This document shows, in pieces, positions 27,588-35,931 of a stretch of DNA of 64,000 bases. The notes beneath the pieces were generated by a model. That model did no database searches. It saw only the letters and a program-made list of their open reading frames with translations, and was not told the origin of the DNA. The stretch's first letter is position 1; every line of letters starts with the position of its first letter. Origin of the DNA: Vibrio rumoiensis (GTDB taxonomy: Bacteria; Pseudomonadota; Gammaproteobacteria; Enterobacterales; Vibrionaceae); the NCBI RefSeq assembly GCF_002218045.2, contig NZ_AP018685.1, positions 2,480,001 to 2,544,000 of the forward strand, read 5' to 3'. Position numbers and translations under genes: made by a program.

Positions 27588-28625
27588 TTATCCTCTCACC
27601 GTTTCGTCGGCGACCTTTGGTTTTTTTGATGCTAATTTGAGTTTTAGACTATCTGCATGTTTATTTTTCAAGAAGCGGTATACCAAGACAAAAATGAGCG
27701 CGAGGCCCCACATCGCGAGACTAAAGTGCGAAGACACCCCCATCAGATTGAGTCCCGTAGAGATAACTTGGAGCACAACTAAAGCAAGCACGACATCGAG
27801 CACTTTGCCGAAACCACCAAAAGGGTCCGTCCCGCCAAGAATGACGGCCAATACTGTGACCAGAAGATAAGAATCACCATATCCCATGCGAGCTGAGTTA
27901 AATCTAGCCATCATGACTAGCCCCGCCAACACACATAACACATTAGAAATGATGTAAACATGTGCCATGACTCGATGTGTATTGATGCCACTGAAATACG
28001 TTGCGTTGATGTTCGAACCAATTAAATAGACCGCTTTGCCATGATGTGTTTTTTCTAAAAAGACATACAGTGCAAACGACACGGCTAAGAACAATAACAG
28101 CGAGACAGGTATGCCCATCCAAGTACCATTACCGATAAAGAGCACCACTTCTGGCATATTACTAATGGCGGCGCCGTGGGTGAGCCAAATACCTAGGCCA
28201 CTTAGTGTTGTCATTACCGCCAGTGTCACTAAGATAGGATGAATACCGATGCGGGAGATAAAGTAAGCCGATAACCATCCAACCGCGATTGCTATAATAA
28301 TTGCGCCAATTAACCCAATCGTTAAGAACACACTTTGCGTGACCAACCCTGCTTCCGCTGGCATAAAGTGGACTAATATCCAAGCAATGAACAAGGCGGT
28401 TATATTTGAGGTGGTAATAATAGATAAGTTTAAACCACCTGAAAGCATCGCAATGAACATGCCTAAAGTAATGAGTCCCAACTCTGGTAATTGAAATGCC
28501 ATGCTACTGAACGTGACAGAAGCAAGGAATTTTCCTGGGATCAAGAAGGAAAATACCCCGACGACAATCGCAATTAATCCCAGTAAACTTAGGGTAGTCT
28601 CACCCAATTTATTTACGAATTTCAT
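27588..28625 (-). CDS. Carbohydrate ABC transporter permease (RbsC-like), second
   Basis: Inner-membrane permease of the ribose/AI-2/xylose class with eight or nine hydrophobic segments over 345 residues. The family motif region is FARFNSARMGYGDSYLL-like and VILGGTDPFGGFGKV near the C-terminus. It lies 8 bases upstream of the other permease's end and 5 bases before the epimerase start, so it is well inside the operon. It probably pairs with the product of 28634-29623. Confidence 0.92.
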   Translation of the reverse strand: MKFVNKLGETTLSLLGLIAIVVGVFSFLIPGKFLASVTFSSMAFQLPELGLITLGMFIAMLSGGLNLSIITTSNITALFIAWILVHFMPAEAGLVTQSVFLTIGLIGAIIIAIAVGWLSAYFISRIGIHPILVTLAVMTTLSGLGIWLTHGAAISNMPEVVLFIGNGTWMGIPVSLLLFLAVSFALYVFLEKTHHGKAVYLIGSNINATYFSGINTHRVMAHVYIISNVLCVLAGLVMMARFNSARMGYGDSYLLVTVLAVILGGTDPFGGFGKVLDVVLALVVLQVISTGLNLMGVSSHFSLAMWGLALIFVLVYRFLKNKHADSLKLKLASKKPKVADETVRG

Positions 28626-28633
28626 ATCTGCTC

Positions 28634-29623
28634 CTAACTAAAGCCGACGTTAGTTTCTTGACGTTTGCCGTAATGCGTAATGACAATCGCCGCGATAATG
28701 ACGAGGCCCACTGCCACGTCGGAAAAATAGTTTGAAACGCCGATGATGTTCAGGCCATTTTTAAGTAAACCGATTAAGAATACGCCCATAAGCGTTCCCC
28801 ATACTGTCCCTTTACCACCAGATAAGCTTGCACCGCCCAAAACCACCGCTGCTAATACATCCAGTTCGGTTCCAACTAAGGCGTTTGGGACAACTTCGGA
28901 AGCGCGATAGATCTGTACTAACCCACCGAGTGACGCCATCGCACCACAAAAACCGTAGGCGATAAGATGAATGACACCCACATTAATACCGATGCGACGA
29001 GCTGATTCTGGATCACCACCCGTGGCATAAATTTTTCTACCAAGGTTGGTTTTCGTCAGTACAAACCAAGTGAAGAATGTCATTACTATAAGGACAGTGA
29101 GAGGTACGCCAAGTTGATAGGATTGTCCATTCCACTCAAAAGGAAAAACGGTGTACCAATCTAATAACCAACCTGGTAAGTCGTATAAGCTGTGACCTTT
29201 GGTTATCCACATTAACAACCCAAACAGCACCGATTGCATACTGATAGTGATAATGATAGAGATGATATTGAAATAGTAGATAAGCACCGCATTGATCAAA
29301 CCAAAGCCAATGCCAAGTACGATGCAAATGACCAAGGACAACAGCGGGCTTTCAATACCAAGGCTCATCGCGATAGTCACCACCATGTATTGTGTCACTG
29401 ATGCGATTGCTGCGAATGAGATATCGATACCGCCAGTTACCAATACAACAAATAACCCCAAGGCGAAGATCCCGGTCACGGAATAACTTTCCGCCAAGTC
29501 GAGAAAGTTGCGTAACGTTAAAAAGTTATCGCTTAAGCTTGAAAAAAACAACACCATGAGTGCAATGACGACGATAATCCAAGCTTCAACTGATTTGGGT
29601 AACACCCGTTTAAATTTATCCAT
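28634..29623 (-). CDS. Carbohydrate ABC transporter permease (RbsC-like), first
   Basis: A 329-residue permease of the same class as its neighbour, with about eight membrane segments, the conserved VTGGIDISFAAIASVTQY segment and VVLGGASLSGGKGTVWGT near the C-terminus. It overlaps the ATPase gene by 8 bases. The two permeases presumably form a heterodimer serving the RbsA-like ATPase and the LsrB/RbsB-like binding protein. Confidence 0.92.
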   Translation of the reverse strand: MDKFKRVLPKSVEAWIIVVIALMVLFFSSLSDNFLTLRNFLDLAESYSVTGIFALGLFVVLVTGGIDISFAAIASVTQYMVVTIAMSLGIESPLLSLVICIVLGIGFGLINAVLIYYFNIISIIITISMQSVLFGLLMWITKGHSLYDLPGWLLDWYTVFPFEWNGQSYQLGVPLTVLIVMTFFTWFVLTKTNLGRKIYATGGDPESARRIGINVGVIHLIAYGFCGAMASLGGLVQIYRASEVVPNALVGTELDVLAAVVLGGASLSGGKGTVWGTLMGVFLIGLLKNGLNIIGVSNYFSDVAVGLVIIAAIVITHYGKRQETNVGFS

Positions 29624-31130
29624 TGATGGTCTCCATCAGTTCATGTTCTGTAACAGAGTGTGTATCAAATTCCGATATGATTTTTCCTTGTTCAAAGTGG
29701 AAAACTTTATCGCAGTTGTAATACACCTCAGACACTTCATCAGAGATCAAAATAACGGAAACGCCTTGGCGAGAAAGCTGCTCAACTAATTGATAGATAC
29801 TGTCTTTAGCGCCCACATCCACACCGACTGTTGGTGAATCTAAAATAAGGATTTTCGGTTGGGTCAAGATCCATTTCGCAAGAACAACTTTTTGTTGATT
29901 TCCTCCCGACAAGGATGAAATGGGTAAGGAGAGATCAGCGACCTTTACGCCCATATTTTGAATCCATTCCGAGACGGTTTTCTGTCTGAGAGGTTCATCA
30001 ATAAGCCCCGCAGGAGTGACGAGCTGATCCATAATCGAGACCACGGTGTTATCACTCACGGATTGTTCGAGAATGAGCCCTAAAGTGAGTCGGTCTTCTG
30101 ATACATAACCAATCCCTTTTTTGATAGCGTCCTGATGGTTTTCAAATTGCGTTTCTATGCCATCTATAAATATTCGGCCAGAATCCGGTTTGGTAATACC
30201 AAACAAAGATAACGCCAACTCGGTGCGACCCGAGCCTAATAAACCACATAGGCCAATGACTTGTCCTAGCTTGAGTTCGAAATTAATATCTTGGTATTGA
30301 TTAGCGCGAATTAAACCTTCTACTTTCATCACAACGGGGGCATCTTTTGCTACTTCAACGTTACGCTTTTGGTGTGAAATACTAAGTCCTGTCATTAACT
30401 CGGTTAGTCGTAACGGCGTCACTTCGGCAGCAGGATAGGTACCGACCATCACTCCATCTTTGATGACAGACACGTTGTCGGAGATCTCTAGCACTTCATC
30501 AAGTTTGTGGCTGACAAAAATGACTGCAATACCTTTAGCTTTAAGACGATTGACAGTCGAGAGTAGTTGATTGACCTCTGTACGCGTCAGTGAGGCCGTA
30601 GGTTCATCCATTATCACGAGCTTAGCTTCAGAGACTAATGCACGACAGATGGCGATTTGTTGTCGCTGTGCAATAGGCAGATCTTCTACTCGGGCATCAA
30701 GGTCGAGATCAAACTGAAATTCCTCTATTAGACGTTGAGCAATATCATGAGCATTCTTACGTTTAAATAAGGAAAAGCGGTGCGTCAACTGAGTTGTAAA
30801 CGCAATATTTTCAGCCACCGACAAGTTGGGAAAAAGAGATAAATCTTGATAGATGACCTGTACGCCAAGTTCACATGCTGTGTTCGGCGTAATATTATGT
30901 GTAGCGACACCATCAATACTGATTTGAGCGCCAGGATCGGGCTTATGTACACCACAAATAATTTTGATAAGTGTGCTCTTACCTGACCCATTCGTGCCAG
31001 CTAAACAACGAACTTCGCCATAATTAAGTGTAAAGTCCACATCATTGAGAGCTTTGTGCCCTCCAAAGGATTTGGTTAGTTTTGATATACGGATGTAGTG
31101 ATCCGTACCATCATTAAAATGAGTATCCAT
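29616..31130 (-). CDS. Tandem ATP-binding subunit of sugar ABC transporter (RbsA-like)
   Basis: A 504-residue protein of two fused ATPase domains. The first has Walker A GTNGSGKST and a degenerate signature LPIAQRQQIAICRAL with Walker B LVIMDEPTASL. The second has a degenerate Walker A (GLLGSGRTE) but a full LSGGNQQKVVLAKWI signature and ILILDSPTVGVDVGAK. This asymmetry is normal for RbsA, MglA, XylG and LsrA. It is peripheral on the inner membrane. Its start follows the binding-protein gene by 55 bases and it overlaps the first permease. Confidence 0.93.
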   Translation of the reverse strand: MDTHFNDGTDHYIRISKLTKSFGGHKALNDVDFTLNYGEVRCLAGTNGSGKSTLIKIICGVHKPDPGAQISIDGVATHNITPNTACELGVQVIYQDLSLFPNLSVAENIAFTTQLTHRFSLFKRKNAHDIAQRLIEEFQFDLDLDARVEDLPIAQRQQIAICRALVSEAKLVIMDEPTASLTRTEVNQLLSTVNRLKAKGIAVIFVSHKLDEVLEISDNVSVIKDGVMVGTYPAAEVTPLRLTELMTGLSISHQKRNVEVAKDAPVVMKVEGLIRANQYQDINFELKLGQVIGLCGLLGSGRTELALSLFGITKPDSGRIFIDGIETQFENHQDAIKKGIGYVSEDRLTLGLILEQSVSDNTVVSIMDQLVTPAGLIDEPLRQKTVSEWIQNMGVKVADLSLPISSLSGGNQQKVVLAKWILTQPKILILDSPTVGVDVGAKDSIYQLVEQLSRQGVSVILISDEVSEVYYNCDKVFHFEQGKIISEFDTHSVTEHELMETING

Positions 31131-31185
31131 AGCATGTCCTTATCGGTGAAGCGGTTTGCGGGAGCATCCTCCCACAAAGTTTGGG

Positions 31186-32166
31186 CTATAGACCCAATGC
31201 GACTAAGCGCGGTAGGTTTTCTTCATTGAGTGGTTCTAATTTATTACCGTAGATATTGTTATCAGTCACAACCACAGGGCCTAATCCTTCTATAGTCATT
31301 CCTGTTTTAATGTTATCGTTGTTCATTGTCATTTCAGCGATGCGAACAAATACTTCACCTGCAGTGAGTGGATTCCAAATAAATCCTCCTTTTAAGGCTC
31401 CTGATTTTACTAGGCGTTGACCTTGGCTTGCAGAGAATGGACCAAGGACACATGTTTGATCTATTTTGTTTTGGCGTTGAACCACACGTGCCGCACCGAT
31501 TGGGCCTTGAGAACCAAATCCAACAATACCTTTCAGATCAGGGTATTTTGCAAACAAATCGTTTGTTGTACGCATGGTGTCATCAACAGATTCTGCCACA
31601 CCAAACGGGTCAGATATTTGAGTCATTTTGGGATAATGCTCGTTAATATAATCGACCATTGCTTCATGCCAATCCATATGCAATTGCACTGTTAATCCAC
31701 CAACATAAGTCACATATTTACCTTCTTCCCCCATGCAACGTGCAAGTTCTTTCGCATAAGTCTCGCCATAGATTTTTGCATCTGCTAACTCGAAGTCCCA
31801 ATCAGCAAACTTTTGATTCGGTGACTCATGCACAATTACTTTAATGCCTTGTTCTTGTGCTTTCTTTAAAACAGGTTCTAGCACGGTTGGATCGTTAGGC
31901 ACAACGCCGATAACATCCACTTTTTGCGCAATTAGGTCTTCTATTGCACGTACTTGTTGAGCTGGGTCGGCTGCCGTTGGGCCAATCATCCACGCATCAA
32001 TACCGTGTTTCTCAGCTTCAAGTTCAATACCCTTTTCCATTGCATTAAACCAAGGGATACCACCAACCTTTACAACAACCCCCATGCGAATAGGATCATT
32101 CGCTAAAGCGGCACCAGAAAAAAGAAGAGTAGAAATAATTGTCGTAGTCAGAGCTTTCACTTTCAT
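31186..32166 (-). CDS. Periplasmic sugar-binding protein (family 4, LsrB/RhaS-like)
   Basis: A 326-residue exported binding protein with signal peptide (TTTIISTLLFSGAALA) and the typical opening MGVVVKVGGIPWFNAMEKGIE, followed by VDVIGVVPNDPTVLEPVLKK. It resembles AI-2 (LsrB) and rhamnose binding proteins more than RbsB. The first gene of the transporter operon, it is preceded by the DeoR gene on the same strand. The ligand is unknown; with AlsE- and ribokinase-like enzymes, an unusual hexose or pentose is the best guess. Confidence 0.9.
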   Translation of the reverse strand: MKVKALTTTIISTLLFSGAALANDPIRMGVVVKVGGIPWFNAMEKGIELEAEKHGIDAWMIGPTAADPAQQVRAIEDLIAQKVDVIGVVPNDPTVLEPVLKKAQEQGIKVIVHESPNQKFADWDFELADAKIYGETYAKELARCMGEEGKYVTYVGGLTVQLHMDWHEAMVDYINEHYPKMTQISDPFGVAESVDDTMRTTNDLFAKYPDLKGIVGFGSQGPIGAARVVQRQNKIDQTCVLGPFSASQGQRLVKSGALKGGFIWNPLTAGEVFVRIAEMTMNNDNIKTGMTIEGLGPVVVTDNNIYGNKLEPLNEENLPRLVALGL

Positions 32167-32180
32167 GAGTAAACCTTTTG

Positions 32181-32999
32181 TTATGTAATAAGAGGTGTCA
32201 CGTTGTTCCAGGCGAATTCTCGCCTAAGATCTGCTCCTGGTTCATTGTCTAAGATCGCTACATCAATTTTATTGAATCCTACACATTGATAAGGAGCTAC
32301 ATTTTTATATTTCGCGTTATCAGCAAGTAAGTAGACCTTCTTGCTCACTTCAATCATGGTCCGCTTTAATTCCATCGTATGTTGGCTGGTTTCACTAATT
32401 CCTTCTTCGTTGTATCCAGAACAAGAAATAAACAACTTATCAACGTTAAATTCACTTAATGCACGTTGAGCCAATTTGCCCAAGAAACACGAGTCGGTCG
32501 GTGAAAAATCACCACCTAAGCACACCAAGCGTATGTTCGACTTGGAAGCAAGCGCATGAATATGTTCAAGCGATGGTGTTAGTACTGTCATTGTTATATC
32601 GGGCAACTGCCTAGCTAAGAACCATGAAGTCGAGCTACCATCAAGTAAAATAAAATCATGCGGTTGAATATGAGAGAGAGCAATCTTGGCCAGTGCCATC
32701 TTTGCTTCCGCATTTTGTTGTTTTCGGCGATAAAAACCGACTTGTTCTTTACCTATGGGATGTTCGTTGCTTACTAAATTGGTTGACGTTTTCTCGTTAT
32801 GATCAACACTTAACATGGCATTGGAATACAATGCACCTCCGTAAGTACGTACCAGCAGATGCTGTTTTGTCAGTGCTGTTATGTCGCGTCTTATTGTCTC
32901 TTTAGAGCACTGAAGCCGTTCGGCTAAATCGTTAACGATAACGGAGCCGTCCGTCTCTGCAATTTTTAGAATTTCAGCCTGTCGAACTTGTTGTAGCAT
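32181..32999 (-). CDS. DeoR-family transcriptional regulator
   Basis: Sugar-phosphate-responsive repressor of 272 residues. The N-terminal DeoR helix-turn-helix is clear (RQAEILKIAETDGSVIVND, LQCSKETIRRDITAL) and the C-terminal DeoRC sensor has the LLDGSSTSWFLA motif. The ATG at 32999 is preferred over the upstream TTG at 33017 because GGGGGA lies just before it. It stands directly ahead of the sugar transporter operon and is the natural candidate regulator. Repeated half-sites lie upstream at 33155-33262. Confidence 0.9.
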   Translation of the reverse strand: MLQQVRQAEILKIAETDGSVIVNDLAERLQCSKETIRRDITALTKQHLLVRTYGGALYSNAMLSVDHNEKTSTNLVSNEHPIGKEQVGFYRRKQQNAEAKMALAKIALSHIQPHDFILLDGSSTSWFLARQLPDITMTVLTPSLEHIHALASKSNIRLVCLGGDFSPTDSCFLGKLAQRALSEFNVDKLFISCSGYNEEGISETSQHTMELKRTMIEVSKKVYLLADNAKYKNVAPYQCVGFNKIDVAILDNEPGADLRREFAWNNVTPLIT

Positions 33000-33154
33000 G
33001 TATCCCCCGATGTCCAATGTATATTAAGGTGATTTACGCCCAGTCACTGTGGGCATGTTCATAAACAAAATATACGAGACTGCATAAGCTCGCTTTGTGA
33101 TAGAACACTCAGCGATTCGCCTGGGTAATGTGATAAATCTCTAATTTCATAATA

Positions 33155-33262
33155 TTCATGACCGTTTTGGTTTTTTTTTTGTGAACTGAATTCATTGATG
33201 AGTGACAACAAAAGTCAAAAACGGTCATGACTGCTTGTGACTGTTTTTGTTTGTTATGACCG
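33155..33262 (-). promoter_or_regulatory. Candidate DeoR operator cluster
   Basis: Four copies of the motif AACGGTCATGA or its complement lie in 108 bases: TTCATGACCGTTTTGG at 33155-33170, CAAAAACGGTCATGA at 33216-33230, a weaker GTGACTGTTTTTG at 33237-33249 and TTATGACCG at 33254-33262. The first two are inverted to each other with a poly-T tract between. This arrangement upstream of the deoR gene suggests looping autoregulation. It is inferred from the repeats alone. Confidence 0.55.
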
Positions 33263-33744
33263 ATTAAGTAGAAATGCACTGAAAAAGAATGTTATTTCAA
33301 TCGTTGTTCACCAAACCTTATTGAGATGAACATGTGATTTCATGCACTTGAGTTAACTTTAGATATTGAGGGATTACGTTAAGGCTTCACCATGGCGACA
33401 TGATCAGAAAAAGCACCTAAATACCAAGAAAAATCACATTTAATTTTTGATTTAAAAGAAAAAATGATTTAGATGAGTTATGAGGACAATTTAGGCACTA
33501 TGAAGACAAGTTAAATAGCAGATCCAAAAAGTCAATCGGAGAGTCCTAAAGATCGCGATGAGTAAAAAGAGGAAAGCTGTGGGGTTCACAATTCGGGGGG
33601 AATTTAAGAAGCCCACACAGGGTATCAATGAACGTGGGAGACCAATACTTGGACGAGTGAAAGTTACTCAGTTCTCATGCCTATAACAAAGACAATGTGA
33701 GCAGTGAACTACTCTTTGTTTACTTTTTGATATCACAAGCGTGA
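33263..33744. other. Intergenic, nothing recognised
   Basis: About 480 AT-rich bases between the operator cluster and the gene fragments that follow. No open frame with plausible coding character, hairpin or repeat was identified. Confidence 0.4.
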
Positions 33745-34030
33745 TTAAGAAGATTTGTACATGCCTTTAAAATACGCTTCCAAAGTGATATCCCCAAACG
33801 CGGGCGCTATCGTATCCTCAGCACTTACAGTAAGAAAAAACTCAGCAGGGCCGCCAATGCGTTCGGGGAGTTTTGAGCATATTACCAGAGCCAACTTCCT
33901 CAAGCCGTCCGGTAAAAGGGTGATCTTCGCTTCTTTTTCTTGGCAACGAAAAGCCAATTCGGCTACCTCCATTACCGATAAAATTTCCGGTCCTCCCGCA
34001 TTCAGCTCTCTTTCCTCCTTGTCGATGGCC
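33745..34030 (-). pseudogene. C-terminal fragment of an atypical SDR (NmrA-like) oxidoreductase
   Basis: The segment AIDKEERELNAGGPEILSVM, followed by EVAELAF, and near the end GGPAEFFLTVSAEDTIAPAF with FGDITLEAYF are typical of the C-terminus of NAD(P)-binding proteins related to complex I NDUFA9. The first 190 or so residues, including the nucleotide-binding site, are missing. The open frame begins with a TTG at 34050 that belongs to neighbouring sequence, so this is a gene remnant. Confidence 0.65.
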
Positions 34031-34036
34031 ATAGAT

Positions 34037-34321
34037 TCACTTCCAAACAAGTTGTCTTAATCGGTTGGCATGCACAGCACAATCTTGCTTAAGAGTATTT
34101 TGCTCTTCTACAGAATTTGCACTTAAACCTAATTGGTAAACAGTCGTCACCCAAAGATACAAAGCTAAATCCTCAACAGAGCCGAACAGCACGAAGCGAG
34201 TAACATCCTCACAATAAGCTTGGTACTCATCACGACAATCCTCCCAATCATTTACACCGATAGGGTCCCATTGTAACCATAGATATTCATCAACACGATC
34301 TACAGCCGTTTGGTGGCGAAC
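34037..34321 (-). pseudogene. Small helical protein gene without a start (VDEYLWLQWDPIGVND family)
   Basis: An uninterrupted frame reads VRHQTAVDRVDEYLWLQWDP and continues IGVNDWEDCRDEYQAYCEDV up to a TGA at 34037-34039. The WDPIGVND motif is characteristic of a small, widespread family of unknown function often found in mobile DNA. No ATG, GTG or TTG lies in frame before the motif, so the 5' end is lost or an unusual start is used. It follows the stop codon of the next fragment in the same frame. Confidence 0.5.
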
Positions 34322-34324
34322 TGG

Positions 34325-34769
34325 CTACTGCGCCGTTGCTTCATAAGCAATACCAGTAATTGGATTTTCTGACTCTAATTCTAGTTTTCGAAGTTTCGAA
34401 AGCTTTTCATACATTGAAGTTAATAATACTTTGCTTATTTGTCCTTCGGTAGTTTCAAAAAAGCTGATTCTACCTTCATAAAAAAATTGGTCATGGGAAA
34501 GCTGGCTATCTGAATCAACTGCATTTGAATATAAATATCCAACCAAGGGATACTCATCCTTTTGCGCATTATAATCGACACAAGCTACCTTTTTGTTTTG
34601 TAACATAGGCTCTCCTGACAAGGAGTAATGACCAATGAACTCCGGTTTCGTTACTGGTTTACAGTCGATATCAGTAATAGGGATATCGGGAAGTAATGAG
34701 CGATATTTATCCTCGATTAAGGCTAACTCTCGATAAGTACGAGCGGTATCATTCCGAAGGAGAGATTAG
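34325..34769 (-). pseudogene. C-terminal gene fragment of unknown product
   Basis: An open frame without a start reads NDTARTYRELALIEDKYRSL, continues through DIPITDIDC and FIGHYSLSGEPMLQNKKVA, and ends EATAQ at a TAG (34325-34327). An internal ATG would give a 98-residue product, but the reading frame clearly continues upstream of it with coding character, so a larger gene has been cut. No family was recognised. Confidence 0.5.
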
Positions 34770-35299
34770 GAATCAAGAACAGTGTGCCCCATTGGGACAA
34801 CCTCCCCCTCTCCTCTTCCAGCCCTTACCCGCCAAGCCTTCCCAGCGATTCACTCAATCCTCTTGAGACAGAAAAGTCGCTCAAATCAGAACAATGAGAC
34901 GCTCTGGGTCGAAAATTTCTGACTATGAATGTGGCAAAAATGGCACCGAACAATCACATAACGACAGCACGGGGTGTTTTGATGATCTACATGTCATCAG
35001 AGATTTCTTGATCAATATGGTGCGTTTTATTAAGAGAATTTTAAAATGGATAACATGCGGTATAGCGTCTTATGTCGCACAATTCATTTTCTAATTACGT
35101 AGCCTAGGCTAACGCACTTGTCTCGATGGTAAAATATCCAAATTGAATAACACCAAAGGCTCACCTATGAGCCATTAATGTTAATAAAAAAACATAAGAG
35201 TCACTAGTGAAACAAAAACCATTTACAAAGACTATTTTTGAGCTTATATTTTAAAAAATAAATAAAATGGACCATATCTGAAACACTAGGAGTTACGCT
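34770..35299. other. Intergenic upstream of hipBST copy 2
   Basis: No convincing gene. A 66-codon frame at 34894-35094 has no recognisable product or ribosome-binding site. The downstream half holds the hipBST promoter and the palindromes listed separately. Confidence 0.4.
35158..35210 (+). promoter_or_regulatory. Palindromes upstream of hipBST copy 2, candidate HipB operators
   Basis: Two perfect dyads lie within 145 bases of hipB: GGCTCACCTATGAGCC at 35158-35173 and TCACTAGTGA at 35201-35210. The first copy has a similar but imperfect GGCTCACGATTGAATCATGCC-like stretch (about 11860-11880), so the GGCTCA half-site may be conserved. HipB-type proteins bind such dyads to repress their operon. 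Unverified. Confidence 0.45.
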
Positions 35300-35620
35300 A
35301 TGAATCCTAAAGTGCTACAACTTCGCAATCTCACCAGTAAGCTTGAGTCCGACATTCACGAAGTTTTCGAAGAGATGCTTAGCAACGTAGAAACCTCAAG
35401 CAACCGTCCTATTTCAAGTTACTCAATTTACGAGACGAACACTCTGATTGATGATATGCAATCACGAAAGAAAAGTATCTCATTAGAAGACCTTGAATTG
35501 CAGACGGATATTTCTAAATCAACGATAAAACGAATGCTTAAAGATCCAAGTAAGACTTCGCTAGATAACTTTTTAGCCGTTGCTAGTGAACTAGGAATGA
35601 AAATATGGATAGAAAAGTAA
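35300..35620 (+). CDS. hipB: HipB-type antitoxin/repressor of HipBST, copy 2
   Basis: A 106-residue paralogue of the copy at 11959, about 70 percent identical by eye. The helix-turn-helix region (LEDLELQTDISKSTIKRMLK) is nearly unchanged, while residues 8-60 have diverged more. The start ATG has AGGAG upstream. It overlaps hipS by 16 bases, exactly as in copy 1. Divergence of the N-terminal part, which contacts partner proteins, could prevent cross-talk between the two systems. Confidence 0.85.
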   Translation: MNPKVLQLRNLTSKLESDIHEVFEEMLSNVETSSNRPISSYSIYETNTLIDDMQSRKKSISLEDLELQTDISKSTIKRMLKDPSKTSLDNFLAVASELGMKIWIEK

Positions 35621-35931
35621 AAGTTCTTTTGTACGGTAAGTTTTGCGGTGTATTGTCTCAAAATGAACAAGGTTTTATATTCGAATATGAGCCTAGTTAT
35701 AAAGGCCGTAGCTTATCGCTGAGTATGCCTGTCGCCGATGGGCCATTTGAGAGTAAAGAACTCCATCCTTTTTTCCTCAGTATTGCCCCCGAAGGATGGC
35801 TAAAGAAGCGCTACTCAGAACTACAAAAAATTGATGAAAACGATCCACTAGGTATGCTTTTATCCAATGGCAAAAATTTACTTGGCGCTGTCCAACTGTT
35901 GAGGTTAGAAGACCATGAATCCGAGCAATAG
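35605..35931 (+). CDS. hipS: HipS antitoxin, copy 2
   Basis: A 108-residue version of HipA subdomain 1, five residues longer than copy 1 because it reads on to DHESEQ within hipT. Shared landmarks are MDRKVKVLLYGKFCGVL, RSLSLSMPV and HPFFLSIAPEGWLKKRY. Its gene overlaps hipT by 17 bases, against one base in copy 1, so coupling is preserved but the junction differs. It is expected to neutralise the adjacent HipT. Confidence 0.84.
   Translation: MDRKVKVLLYGKFCGVLSQNEQGFIFEYEPSYKGRSLSLSMPVADGPFESKELHPFFLSIAPEGWLKKRYSELQKIDENDPLGMLLSNGKNLLGAVQLLRLEDHESEQ

Noticed and set aside
34894..35094. 66-residue ORF before hipBST copy 2
   Set aside because: No recognised motif or good ribosome-binding site, and the composition does not stand out from the intergenic surroundings.
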